From contig CADCWG010000131.1 in NCBI GenBank assembly GCA_902806335.1, positions 1-64,000 on the forward strand: a stretch of DNA of 64,000 nt, written 5' to 3'. Position 1 is the stretch's first letter; each line of letters opens with the position of its first letter. This DNA comes from an uncultured Thermomicrobiales bacterium (GTDB lineage: Bacteria; Chloroflexota; Chloroflexia; Thermomicrobiales; UBA6265). Below the pieces are notes generated by a model. The model made no database searches and was not told the DNA's origin. It saw only the letters and a program-made list of their open reading frames with translations. The position numbers were made by a program, and so were the translations under genes. Of this stretch, positions 17,810 through 26,861 are shown in pieces.

Positions 17810-19858
17810 TTGCCTCGCGCGCGCTCCACGTTTCCACGCCGGCTAAAGACCAAACGAGAGGCGGCTGCCCGTCACCTGCTCGTCGGGTTCTGCCTGCTGG
17901 CGATCCTCGCCAACTCGGCCCCGACAGCCTCCGCCCAGGAGAAGGGCGACGGCGGCGTCGTTCGCCTCAGCGGCGACATTGCCCTGACCGACCCGCTGAT
18001 CGTGGAGGACCCGAACGAGCCCTTCGCGCTGCTCGCGAACATCGACGCCTTCATCACGGGCGATTTTGAGCGGACGCTCGAGAGCGGCGAGCAGGTCCTT
18101 GGGCCCATCACCGGGTCGCTTGACGACGCCAGCTACACCCTCCAACTCCCCGCGCAGCCCACCGGCGCGAGCGTCGATGCCACACCGGGGGACGATGAAG
18201 ACTCCGCGGTCTCCGTGTTCGCCGTGGACGTCGCCTGGAACCTGATCGGCGACACCTTCCTGGAGGACCGGGAGTTCCCCAGCGTTCAGCCGTATCTGTC
18301 GACCCTCTCGTTCGACCCAGAGACGTACAACATCAACGGTGGGCGGTTGATCGTCTGGGCGGACAAGCCGGCGACCTTCCCATCTGGACTCGGCGAAGAC
18401 GGGTTGCTCTTCTCTTCGGATGACCCGGTGGACCGGGTCGAATCCGGCTGGACTGTCGTCGACCTGGGCGAGGCCGGCGGTCAGGCCCGACGAGGTCAGG
18501 AGGACCAGGGATTCGACTTCCTCCGCGAACTTGAGGTCGAGGCCGACATCATCGCGGGTGACACCGGCCACACCGATTACGCCGACCTCTCCTTCACCGA
18601 CGCGTTCGACGAGCTGGCCGAGGACCTGGCCGAGCAGTACGTGTTCTTCGGCTTCAAGGACTTCGAGCTCGACCCGATCGTCGAGGAGTACCGGCCTCTG
18701 ATCGAGGCGGCCGAGGAAGACGACGACGCCGAGGCGTTTCAGCTGGCGATCAAGCGGTTCTCGCTCGAGTTCGGCGACGGCCACGTCGGGGCGACCACGC
18801 CCGACGTCCTGATCGAGGAGGCGTACGGCGGCGACTATGGACTCCGGCTCGGCGAGACCGACGATGGCGAGGTGATCGTCGCCGACATCCTCGGCGGCGG
18901 CGCGGCGGAGGAGGCCGGGATCGAGGTCGGAGCGACCATCACCGAGTGGGGTGGCGAGCCGGTCGACGACGCGATCGACGCCCAGCCGCTGCTCAACGGC
19001 GAGTCGGCGGCCTTCGGCGCGCGCCTGCAGCGCATCCGCCTGCTGCCGCGGACGACCGTGGGCACCGAGGTCGAGGTCACCTTCGTCAACCCGAAGGGCG
19101 ACGAGGAGACCGCCGAGCTGACCGCCCAGCAGGGGGAGCCGATCGGGCGGCCGTACCTCAGCCCCGGCTCGACGGTCGCGGAGCAGCCGGTCTCGTCGCG
19201 GCTCCTCCCGTCCGGTGTCGGGTACATCCGTGTCAGCTCCTTCAGCGCCGACAACAACCTCGCGGTCGACGCATGGGAACTGGCGATCTCGCAGCTGATC
19301 GAGGCCGACGCCAGGGCCCTGATCGTCGACGTCCGCGGCAATGGCGGCGGCCGGATCGTGGTCGCCAACTACTTCGCCGGGACCTTCATCGACGAGGAGT
19401 TGGTCCTCGGCGAGTACGCGTACCCCAACGGCAACGGCGAGCTCGTCGGGGTGGGGTCGGACGTCGTCACCCCGTCCCCGGTCCAGTGGGACCGACCGGT
19501 GGCCGTGCTCGTCGATGACGGGTGCGCCAGTGCCTGCGAGTACTTCTCCGCCGCCGTTGCCGCCGCCGACGAGGCGAACCTCGTCGTCGGCTCCACGCCG
19601 TCCGCCGGCGTCTACGCCGGGATCGCGCCCTGGACGCTGCCCGCCGACACCTACTTCCAGGCCTCGGTCGTCGCCTTCACGGTCGACGACGAGGTGTTCC
19701 TGGAGGGCGAGGGCGTCCAACCGACCCTGGACGTTCCGGTCACCGAGGAGAGCATCCTCTCGCCCGACGACGAGGTCCTGTCCTCGGCGGACGAGGCGCT
19801 GCTCGAGGTGGTCGAGGAGACGGAGGGCGAGGCGACGCCGGAGACGGACGAGACCTAG
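17810..19858 (+). CDS. Secreted S41-family (tail-specific protease-like) protein, first of a tandem pair
   Basis: A 682-residue secreted protein with an N-terminal signal (HLLVGFCLLAILANSAPTASA). A beta-rich region of about 250 residues is followed by an S41 core: SFTDAFDELAEDLAEQYVFF, FGDGHVGATTPDV (His as in S41B proteases), a PDZ-like segment (YGLRLGETDDGEVIVADILG to EWGGEPVDDA), GVGYIRVSSFSADN, ALIVDVRGNGGG, and the nucleophile region VLVDDGCASACEYFSAAVA. The Ser of SASA-type motifs is kept, but the catalytic Lys of CtpA/Prc is absent at the expected place (VVGSTPSAG). A Ser-His-type mechanism or a non-proteolytic role is possible. The acidic Glu/Thr C-terminus is disordered. The TTG start has GAGAGGAG 7 bases upstream. 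A close paralogue follows. Confidence 0.85.
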   Translation: MPRARSTFPRRLKTKREAAARHLLVGFCLLAILANSAPTASAQEKGDGGVVRLSGDIALTDPLIVEDPNEPFALLANIDAFITGDFERTLESGEQVLGPITGSLDDASYTLQLPAQPTGASVDATPGDDEDSAVSVFAVDVAWNLIGDTFLEDREFPSVQPYLSTLSFDPETYNINGGRLIVWADKPATFPSGLGEDGLLFSSDDPVDRVESGWTVVDLGEAGGQARRGQEDQGFDFLRELEVEADIIAGDTGHTDYADLSFTDAFDELAEDLAEQYVFFGFKDFELDPIVEEYRPLIEAAEEDDDAEAFQLAIKRFSLEFGDGHVGATTPDVLIEEAYGGDYGLRLGETDDGEVIVADILGGGAAEEAGIEVGATITEWGGEPVDDAIDAQPLLNGESAAFGARLQRIRLLPRTTVGTEVEVTFVNPKGDEETAELTAQQGEPIGRPYLSPGSTVAEQPVSSRLLPSGVGYIRVSSFSADNNLAVDAWELAISQLIEADARALIVDVRGNGGGRIVVANYFAGTFIDEELVLGEYAYPNGNGELVGVGSDVVTPSPVQWDRPVAVLVDDGCASACEYFSAAVAAADEANLVVGSTPSAGVYAGIAPWTLPADTYFQASVVAFTVDDEVFLEGEGVQPTLDVPVTEESILSPDDEVLSSADEALLEVVEETEGEATPETDET

Positions 19859-20049
19859 TTCCCGTCGACCGTGCCTCGCCGGTCGAACCACGGCACGCCC
19901 TGCCCCCGCGGGCATCCGGGCGGTCGAGGTGCCGCCTCGAACGGTAGACGTCCTCTCGGAGGCAAGGCAAGACAGACCGCCAGGGCCACGCTCCGACGCC
20001 CGGTCGCCCCGCCTTTCCCCCCGGAGGAAGCGGTGGCGACCTGGCGTCG

Positions 20050-20078
20050 TTACCTGTCCTCCGGTGCTCGGGTACTAT
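20050..20078 (+). promoter_or_regulatory. Candidate promoter for the second S41-type gene
   Basis: TTACCT (20050-20055) and TACTAT (20073-20078) are 17 bases apart, about 130 bases before the GTG. The 350-base gap between the two S41-type genes (19859-20210) otherwise holds a 7-bp hairpin, TCGACCG at 19865-19871 with CGGTCGA at 19880-19886, a possible weak terminator. Confidence 0.4.
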
Positions 20079-20210
20079 GCCTGTCCGGCCCTCCGGCCCG
20101 GCCGACACGCCAGAGGTGGGCGAGTCGGCGGCGAGTCCGTATGGCGACGACCACGCGACCGGGAGGACCGGTCCGCGCCGAGCGTCGCCGAGTGCAAGGG
20201 GACCAGCACC

Positions 20211-22292
20211 GTGCCGACACCGCGCCGCCGCCCCGGGTTCGGGTCCTCCCGGGCCGCCCTGTCGCTCCTCGTCTCGTTGCTCGTCGTCGGGTCTTTCGTC
20301 ACCGTCCGCGCCCCGACCGTCGCCCAGCAGAGCGACGGCGTGACCACGCTGACCGGGTCCGTCACCATCGCCTCACCGTTCCAGTTGCAGATCTCGACCG
20401 AGCCCTACATCTCGCTGTACGACATGACGGCCTTCGTCGAGCGTGACCTCGACCTCGAGGCGCCGCCCGAGAGCTACGTCACCGCGAACCTCGAGGGCGA
20501 CCTCCTCGAGGGCGCCACCTTCGCCCTGTCGCTACCGATCGCCCCCAAGGGCAACCTCAACGACGTGGACGGCGGCAGCCCCGGCGATGGGGTTCAGGTC
20601 TATTCCATCGAGTTCCTAAGCAACTACTTCGGTGACCCGTTCCCGGGACCCGGGGAGGCCGGGGCATGGGGCACCAGCCAGACGTCCCTGGTCGTCGGCC
20701 CCCCGCCCTTTGAGGTCACCGGCGGCCAGGTCGTCGTCTGGGCGCCCGACGACGAGCAGGAGTTCTCGGCAGGCTTCGGGGAGGACGGCCTCTTCCTCAC
20801 CGAGGACGACCCGGTCGAGCCGGTTGAGACTGGCTGGACGGTCGTCGACCTCAACAGCGAGCCGTTCGAGCGCGTGCGCGACGCCGAAGTCGAGATCGCC
20901 ATCAACGAGGGCGACGACGGCTTCACCGACCTGGGCGACCAGTCGTTCACCGACGCCTTCGACGCCCTCGTCGACGAGCTCGAGGTCCGGTACGCCTTCA
21001 ACGGCGTCAAGAACCCCGACTGGGACCAGGTCCGCGAAGAGCTCCGCCCGCGAGTCGAGGAGGCGGAGCGCAACGACGACCTTGTCGCCTTCAACGAGGT
21101 CATCGTCGACTTCACACTTCTGTTCGAGGACGGTCACGTCGGCGCGTCGATCGACCCGTCCATCATCCAGGAGCGGATCGGCGGGCGGCTCGGGATGCGC
21201 CTGGCGGAGACGGAGGACGGCGAGTTCATCGTCATCTCGGTGAGCCCGGGGCTGGCGGCCGCCGAGGCCGGCATCGAGCGCGGCGCGGTCGTGTCGGAGT
21301 GGAACGGCGAGCCCGTCGATGCCGCCGTCGACGCGGTCGAGCTCATCTTCCCGGAGTCGACCCCGTTCCGGCGCCGCCTCAGCCAGATCGAGTTCCTGAC
21401 CCGCGGCGCCGTCGGCGACCAGGTCTCGGTCTCCTTCTCCAATCCGGACGGCGAGGAGCAGACGGCCGACCTGACTCTGACCGAAGACGTCGAGGGGGCC
21501 GATGTCGCGGCCAACACCGCCCTCGTCTTCGGGGCGGAGAATCCGGCCCAGCTGCCGGTTGACGCGGGCGTCACCCCGAACGGGCTGGGCTACATCCGCG
21601 TCAACACCTTCAGCGCCAGCCCGGTGATGATGGCCAGCGCCTGGGAGCAGGCGCTCAACACCCTGGTCGGGCTGGGCGCGCCGGCCCTGGTGGTCGACGT
21701 GCGGGCGAACGGCGGCGGGGCGGGCAACATCCCGCTCTACTTCGCGGGGAGCTTCTACGACGAGCCGTTCGAGCTCGATCGTAACCTCTACGCCGACGAG
21801 AACGGCGAGTTCGTGGACATCGGCGGCGACGAGGTCCTGCCCTCCCCCGTGCAGTGGGACCAGCCGGTCGCGGTCCTGGTCGACAAGGACTGCGCGAGCG
21901 CCTGCGAGATCTTCGCCGCGGCGATGGCAGAGGACGAGGACCACCTGATCGTCGGCTACACGCCGTCGGCGGGTATCGAGGCCGGCGTCTTCCAGTGGAA
22001 CCTGCCGGGCGACATCTACTTCCAGGCGTCGATCATCCGCCTCGAGCGCGACGGCGAGATCTTCGTTGAGGGACAGGGCGTGCCGCCCAACGTCGAGGTC
22101 CCGGCTACCGCCGAGAACCTGCTCAGCGAGGAGGACGTCGTGCTCGCCGCGGCCGAGGAAGCGCTCGGCGAGGCGGTGGGAGAGACCCAGGACGACGGGG
22201 AGGCCCCGGCCGAAGCCACCTCGGAAGCCTCTCCGGAGGGCACGCCCGAGGCCGAGGCCTCTCCGGAGAACATCGAGCCCGAAGGCCCGTAG
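20211..22292 (+). CDS. Secreted S41-family protein, second of the tandem pair
   Basis: A 693-residue paralogue of the preceding gene. The signal segment (AALSLLVSLLVVGSFVTVRA) leads into the same beta-rich region and S41 core: SFTDAFDALVDELEVRYAFN, LFEDGHVGASIDP, a PDZ-like segment (LGMRLAETEDGEFIVISVSP to EWNGEPVDAA), GLGYIRVNTFSASP, ALVVDVRANGGG, SPVQWDQPVAVLVDKDCASACEIFAAAMA and VGYTPSAG. As in the first copy, the Ser lies in C-A-S-A-C-E with flanking cysteines and no general-base Lys is visible. The C-terminus is a Glu/Ala/Pro/Ser-rich tail, probably an extracellular spacer. The GTG at 20211 has AAGGGGA 8 bases upstream. A 23-bp hairpin ends the unit. Confidence 0.85.
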   Translation: MPTPRRRPGFGSSRAALSLLVSLLVVGSFVTVRAPTVAQQSDGVTTLTGSVTIASPFQLQISTEPYISLYDMTAFVERDLDLEAPPESYVTANLEGDLLEGATFALSLPIAPKGNLNDVDGGSPGDGVQVYSIEFLSNYFGDPFPGPGEAGAWGTSQTSLVVGPPPFEVTGGQVVVWAPDDEQEFSAGFGEDGLFLTEDDPVEPVETGWTVVDLNSEPFERVRDAEVEIAINEGDDGFTDLGDQSFTDAFDALVDELEVRYAFNGVKNPDWDQVREELRPRVEEAERNDDLVAFNEVIVDFTLLFEDGHVGASIDPSIIQERIGGRLGMRLAETEDGEFIVISVSPGLAAAEAGIERGAVVSEWNGEPVDAAVDAVELIFPESTPFRRRLSQIEFLTRGAVGDQVSVSFSNPDGEEQTADLTLTEDVEGADVAANTALVFGAENPAQLPVDAGVTPNGLGYIRVNTFSASPVMMASAWEQALNTLVGLGAPALVVDVRANGGGAGNIPLYFAGSFYDEPFELDRNLYADENGEFVDIGGDEVLPSPVQWDQPVAVLVDKDCASACEIFAAAMAEDEDHLIVGYTPSAGIEAGVFQWNLPGDIYFQASIIRLERDGEIFVEGQGVPPNVEVPATAENLLSEEDVVLAAAEEALGEAVGETQDDGEAPAEATSEASPEGTPEAEASPENIEPEGP

Positions 22293-22317
22293 GGGAAACC
22301 CTCCTCAGGCCGAGCGA

Positions 22318-22364
22318 CGCAACGGGAAGGCCCGCCGCAAATTGCGGCGGGCCTTCCCGTTGCG
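22318..22364 (+). terminator. 23-bp perfect hairpin after the second S41-type gene
   Basis: Bases 22318-22340 are the exact reverse complement of 22342-22364 with one unpaired central base (22341). It lies 25 bases after the stop. No U-tract follows on either strand. It may also terminate transcription coming from glyQS, which converges from the right. Confidence 0.8.
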
Positions 22365-22588
22365 ACCGCGAGACCCGTGACGGGCACCAGGGGTTGTGCG
22401 CTAAGACGACGTCCTCAACTCGCGTCTTCAACGGCATCCGGGCGGTCTTGGGAGCGTCGCCGGGCGGGTCCGAGCCCCCTTCAGCCGACTCCGGGCTCAA
22501 GCCTCCGGGCTCGGGGCTCTGGGCCTGCCCGGTGCGGGCCAAGCCGCCCGCGCCTCCCGCATCACCACCGACCAGAGGGGCCCGTAGC

Positions 22589-24064
22589 TCAGGCGAGCCT
22601 GCCGCGCAGGAACGCCGGGACCTCGTCGAGGGCCAGCCGATGCTGCTCCGTGGTGTCCCGGTCGCGGACCGTCACCGCCCGGTCCTCGAGGGTCTCGTAG
22701 TCGACCGTGAAGCAGAACGGGGTGCCGACTTCGTCCTGGCGGCGGTATCGCTTGCCGATGTTGCCCGTCTCGTCGTAGTCGACGAGGACGCCGGTCTCGT
22801 CCTCGAGCCGCGCGAAGAGGTCCCGCGCCACCTCGGTCAGCTCCGGCTTGCGCATCAGGGGCAGCACGGCCGCCTTGTAGGGGGCGACCCGGGGATGGAG
22901 GCGAAGGAGAACCCGGGTGTCCGCCTTGCCGTTGACGTCGACCGTCTGCTCCTCGTCGTAGGCGTCGAGCAGCAAGGTGAGCACAGTCCGGTCGACGCCG
23001 AAGGTCGGCTCGATCACGTGCGGCAGGAAGCGCTGGCCCGTCGGCTGGTCGAAGTAGGTCAGGTCCTCGCCGCTGTACTCCTGGTGCCGGGCCAGGTCGA
23101 AGTCGGTGCGGTTCGCGAGCCCGTAGAGCTCCTTCCAGCCCATCGGCCCGGGGAAGCGGTACTCGATGTCGACGGTCCGCGAGGAGTAGTGGGAGAGCTC
23201 CTCCGGGTCGTGCTCCCGCACCCGGCAGTGCTCTTCCCGCAGCCCGATCAGCGCCAGCCACGCCCGCATCGACGCGAGCCAGGCGTCGAACGCCGCGGCG
23301 CCCTCCTCCGGGCGCACGAAGTACTCGATCTCCATCTGCTCGAACTCGAGGAGGCGGAAGATGAAGTTGCCCGGCGTGATCTCGTTGCGGAACGCCTTGC
23401 CGATCTGGGCGACGCCGAACGGCAGCTTCTGGCGCGAGGTCGCCATGATGTTCTTGAACTGGACGAAGATCGCCTGCGCGGTCTCCGGCCGCAGGTAGGT
23501 CACCGTGCCGGTCTCCTCGACCGGCCCGAGGGTCGTCCGGAACATCATGTTGAACTGCCGGGCGTCCGTCAGCGTCCGGTTGCCGCAGTTCGGGCAGGGC
23601 AGGTTCGCCTCGGCCAGGATCGCCGTCAGCTCCTCCGGCGACTTGCCGTCGACGTGCCGGCCGAGCTTCTCCTCGATCAGGTGGTCGGCCCGGAATCGGC
23701 TCTTGCAGGTGCGGCAGTCGACGAGCGGGTCGTTGAAGTTGACGACGTGCCCGGAGGCCTCCCAGACCCGGGGATGCATCAGGATTCCGGCGTCGAGGCC
23801 GACCATGTCCCGCCGGCGCTGGACGAACGTCCGCCACCAGAGCTGCTTGACGTTGTTCTTGAGCTCGACCCCGAGCGGCCCGTAGTCCCAGGTGTTGGCC
23901 AGGCCCCCGTAGATGTCGGAGCCGGGAAAGACGAAGCCGCGCCGCTTGCAGAGGGCGACGACCTTCTCCATGCTCGCCGCGCGGGTCGGCGCGGCGCTCG
24001 GCGGGGCGGTCGGCGGGGCGTCGGGAGACTGGACGGTCTCGGTCTTGATCTCGGTCTCGGGCAC
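22589..24064 (-). CDS. glyQS: Glycyl-tRNA synthetase, alpha2 type
   Basis: Class II synthetase charging tRNA-Gly. The 491-residue single-chain type has the N-terminal catalytic part [22 protein letters not shown], the zinc-ribbon insertion with CRTC and CPNCG, motif 2 ([16 protein letters not shown]), [16 protein letters not shown], motif 3 ([16 protein letters not shown]) and the anticodon-binding domain from about 385 ([12 protein letters not shown]) with [21 protein letters not shown]. The GTG at 24064 has GGAG 8 bases upstream; an ATG at 23971 begins the core ([13 protein letters not shown]) after about 30 Pro/Ala-rich residues and is an alternative start. No T-box motif is seen upstream. 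Confidence 0.96.
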   Translation of the reverse strand: MPETEIKTETVQSPDAPPTAPPSAAPTRAASMEKVVALCKRRGFVFPGSDIYGGLANTWDYGPLGVELKNNVKQLWWRTFVQRRRDMVGLDAGILMHPRVWEASGHVVNFNDPLVDCRTCKSRFRADHLIEEKLGRHVDGKSPEELTAILAEANLPCPNCGNRTLTDARQFNMMFRTTLGPVEETGTVTYLRPETAQAIFVQFKNIMATSRQKLPFGVAQIGKAFRNEITPGNFIFRLLEFEQMEIEYFVRPEEGAAAFDAWLASMRAWLALIGLREEHCRVREHDPEELSHYSSRTVDIEYRFPGPMGWKELYGLANRTDFDLARHQEYSGEDLTYFDQPTGQRFLPHVIEPTFGVDRTVLTLLLDAYDEEQTVDVNGKADTRVLLRLHPRVAPYKAAVLPLMRKPELTEVARDLFARLEDETGVLVDYDETGNIGKRYRRQDEVGTPFCFTVDYETLEDRAVTVRDRDTTEQHRLALDEVPAFLRGRLA

Positions 24065-24180
24065 GGGGAAGCTCCGATCACCTTTGGGAATACGACGGCG
24101 GACGCGGCGCGTCCATGCGCCAGGACGGTTCGCCCTGCCCGCCCGGGTCCGCGGTGCTGGCCAACCGACAGACGCCTTCG

Positions 24181-25158
24181 TCAGTCCTCTGCCTCTACGT
24201 AGACGGAGGCGGTGGCAGCCGCGGCGACGTCGGCTGACGAGTACGGCGGCGGGGTCAGGGCCGGCCGGGCGCCATTGCCGCCGAGAAGTTGCCGGTAGAC
24301 CTGGGTGGTCGAGATGCTGACGTGCCCCAGCATCTGCTGGACATGGCGCAGCTCGGCGCCGCGGGTCAGCGCGTGGGTGGCGAAGGAGTGGCGCAGGGTG
24401 TGGGGCGTGACGTCGTCGATCCCCGCCCGCTGGGCGTACGACTTCAGGATCAGCCAGAACCCCTGCCGGGTCAGCCGGTTACCCCGGTGGTTGAGGAAGA
24501 GCGCCGGGTCGTCGCCGATCGCCAGCGAGGGTCGGCCACCGTCGAGGTAACCCCGGAGCGTGGCGGCGGCCCGCGCGGTCAGCGGGACCGTCCGCTCCCG
24601 ACCCGCCTTGCCGGCACAGCGGACGGTGTCGTGCTCCAGGTCCACGTCGTCGACCCCGAGGGCGACCAACTCGCTGACCCGCATGCCGGTGGCGTAGAGC
24701 ACCTCGAGCATCGCGCGGTCGCGGAGCGCCTCGGGCCGGTCGACCTCACCGCTGCGGTTAGGCCGCCCCGGCTGCGCCAGGAGACGATCGATCTCGTCGG
24801 GGGTGATCGCCCGCGGGACGTACTTGTCAACCTTGGGGGCGGCCATGTTGGCGGCCGGGTCGACCCGCATCGTGCCCTCTTCGAGCAGGAAGGCGCAGAA
24901 CGACTTGATCGCCGCCGTCTTCCGGGCCACCGTCGAGGACGCGTAGGCGCGCTCACGCAGGTACAGGAGGTAGCGGGTGAGGTGCCCGTCGCCCAGCTCC
25001 GGCCAGGCCGACACCGCGGCCAGGCGATCGGTCGCCGGCGGCGACTGGAGGTAGGCGACGAACTGGTTGAGGTCGTTCCGATAGGCGGCGATCGTGTTCG
25101 GCGAGAACCCCCGCTCCATCCCCAGGACCCGCAGGAACCGCCCGATGCTTCCGTCCAT
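24181..25158 (-). CDS. xerD: Tyrosine recombinase, XerC/XerD type
   Basis: Site-specific recombinase of 325 residues, of the type that resolves chromosome dimers. The N-terminal SAM-like core-binding domain (1-115, [20 protein letters not shown]) is followed by the catalytic domain with the full set of residues: Arg in [12 protein letters not shown], Lys in [22 protein letters not shown], His in LGHVSISTT, and the Tyr nucleophile in TQVYRQ. The ATG at 25158 has GGAGGGG just upstream; a start at 25200 lacks a ribosome-binding site. An uncommon Ala/Ser-rich tail of about 40 residues follows the nucleophile. No second Xer gene, integration site or mobile cargo is nearby, so a housekeeping role fits best. 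Confidence 0.9.
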   Translation of the reverse strand: MDGSIGRFLRVLGMERGFSPNTIAAYRNDLNQFVAYLQSPPATDRLAAVSAWPELGDGHLTRYLLYLRERAYASSTVARKTAAIKSFCAFLLEEGTMRVDPAANMAAPKVDKYVPRAITPDEIDRLLAQPGRPNRSGEVDRPEALRDRAMLEVLYATGMRVSELVALGVDDVDLEHDTVRCAGKAGRERTVPLTARAAATLRGYLDGGRPSLAIGDDPALFLNHRGNRLTRQGFWLILKSYAQRAGIDDVTPHTLRHSFATHALTRGAELRHVQQMLGHVSISTTQVYRQLLGGNGARPALTPPPYSSADVAAAATASVYVEAED

Positions 25159-25256
25159 GACCCCTCCGTCTTGCCACCGACGTGGCGCGCCCTCTGGCAT
25201 GAATGGGGCGGGATCGATTCGCGTCCCGCGTCGTGCTGACCTGGCGTTAGCCGGCG

Positions 25257-26420
25257 TTAGCCGAGGGAAGCCGGCGCGGATCGGGCCGCGTGGAGGGCCT
25301 CGACGACCGGCGTGTAGGGAAGCCCGAACGCCTCCGCCACGCCCTGGTGGGTGACCGCGCCCCCGAGGGTATTGATCCCCTGCGCGAGCGCGGGATCGCG
25401 GGCGACCGCGCCGTCAAGCCCGTAGTCCGCCAACTCCAGCCCGTAGGGCAGCGTCACGTTGGCCAGCGCGAGGGTGCTGGTCCGCGGGACCGCGCCGGGC
25501 ATGTTCGTCACGCAGTAGTGGATGACCCCGTCGACGAGGAAGACGGGATCGCTGTGGGACGTCGGGCGGGCAGTCTCGATGCAGCCGCCCTGGTCGATCG
25601 CGACGTCGATCACGACCGACCCCGGCCGCATCGCGCCGACCATCTCCCGCGTCACGAGCTTGGGCGCCTTGGCCCCGGCGATCAGCACGCCGCCGATCAC
25701 CAGGTCGGCCGCCGCCACCGCCTCGCCGACGTTCTGCCGGTTCGAGGCCCGGGTGATCAGGCGTCCCCCGAGCACGTGGTCGAGGTAGCGCAGCCGCTCG
25801 ACGTTGCGATCGAAGATCGAGACGCTCGCGCCGAGCCCGAGGGCCATCTGGGCGGCGTTGGAGCCGACGACCCCGCCGCCGATCACGACCACCTCCGCGG
25901 GCGGCACCCCGGGGACGCCGCCGAGCAGCGTGCCGCGGCCGCCCTGCGTCCGCTCCAGGTAATGGGCACCGACCTGGATCGCCATTCGCCCGGCGACCTC
26001 GCTCATCGGGGTCAGGAGGGGGAGGAGCCCCGAGGCGCCCGCGGCGCTGACCGGAACCTGGACCGTCTCGTAGGCCACCGCCGTAACCCTGTTCGCAACG
26101 AGCGCCCGCGTCAACGGCTCCGCCGCGGCGAGGTGGAGGAAGGTGAAGAGGATCTGACCCGGGCGCAGAAGGGAGAACTCTTCCGCGAGCGGTTCCTTTA
26201 CCTTGGCGACCATATCGGCCTGGAGGAACGCATCGGCGTGCGAGTCGACGAGATCGGCGCCCGCCGCCGCGTACTCCGCGTCGGCGAACCCGCTGCCGAC
26301 GCCCGCCCCCCGCTCGACCAGGACGCGGTGACCGTGGGCGACGTACTCCCCCACCCCGGCCGGCGTCGTTGAGACCCGGTGCTCACGGTCCTTGATCTCG
26401 CGGGGTACCCCGACGATCAT
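25257..26420 (-). CDS. ald: Alanine dehydrogenase
   Basis: NAD-dependent oxidative deamination of L-alanine to pyruvate and ammonia, or the reverse. The 387-residue protein has IVGVPREIKDREHRVSTTPAGV at the start, the substrate Lys in MVAKVKEP, the catalytic His in LFTFLHLAA, the Rossmann motif VVIGGGVVGSNAAQMALGLG, and CVTNMPGAVPRTSTLALAN near the end. The ATG at 26420 has GGAGGGG 9 bases upstream. Its promoter, about 200 bases upstream, overlaps a palindrome whose 14-bp core is identical to that of the lysA operator, linking the two genes to one regulator. The stop region carries a 10-bp tandem repeat (CGGCTAACGC twice). Confidence 0.95.
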   Translation of the reverse strand: MIVGVPREIKDREHRVSTTPAGVGEYVAHGHRVLVERGAGVGSGFADAEYAAAGADLVDSHADAFLQADMVAKVKEPLAEEFSLLRPGQILFTFLHLAAAEPLTRALVANRVTAVAYETVQVPVSAAGASGLLPLLTPMSEVAGRMAIQVGAHYLERTQGGRGTLLGGVPGVPPAEVVVIGGGVVGSNAAQMALGLGASVSIFDRNVERLRYLDHVLGGRLITRASNRQNVGEAVAAADLVIGGVLIAGAKAPKLVTREMVGAMRPGSVVIDVAIDQGGCIETARPTSHSDPVFLVDGVIHYCVTNMPGAVPRTSTLALANVTLPYGLELADYGLDGAVARDPALAQGINTLGGAVTHQGVAEAFGLPYTPVVEALHAARSAPASLG

Positions 26421-26616
26421 CCGGTCGTGCCCCTCCGCTACGCGCAACGTCGCATGCCGGCCACGGGCTCGGCAGCGGCCGGTGACAGCCTCCGCCGCTC
26501 CCCCTCGCCGCCCTCGGCCGGGCCGGTCGTTCTAGAGCGGCGGCAGTCTAACATACATAATGCGAATCTCCCGCGCCGGTCGGCCCCGGGAGAGCCGCCG
26601 AGCTTCCGCTGGTGTC

Positions 26617-26647
26617 GAGTGTACGTACACCTCGGTCGTTCTGACAA
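26617..26647 (-). promoter_or_regulatory. ald promoter with a palindromic operator shared with lysA
   Basis: GTGTACGTACAC (26619-26630) is a perfect inverted repeat, and GAGTGTACGTACAC (26617-26630) is identical to the core of the lysA operator. Read toward ald, TTGTCA (26647-26642) and TACACT (26623-26618) are 18 bases apart, so the palindrome again overlaps the -10 element. The transcript would start near 26611, with a leader of about 190 bases. Confidence 0.6.
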
Positions 26648-26861
26648 GTAGCGCTCGTCGGTCTTGGACTGGGCCGGGGGGCGGCCGCGACCGACGCCCA
26701 TTGCGTCACCACCCGTCGGTGCGTACCATTGCCGCACCGGGGCCTGTTTACGAGCACGCGACCGCGCGTCGGCCCGGCCGGCGCTCGGCCCCGCTCGCCA
26801 CGGCCCTCAGGACGGCGCCCCTCCCCCCTCCCGCCGGCGCCTCGCCCGGGGTTCCCTTCCC

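Noticed and set aside
24181..25158. XerD-type recombinase as evidence for a mobile element
   Set aside because: No integrase-linked cargo, direct repeats, tRNA target or change in base composition is seen; neighbours are glyQS and ald.
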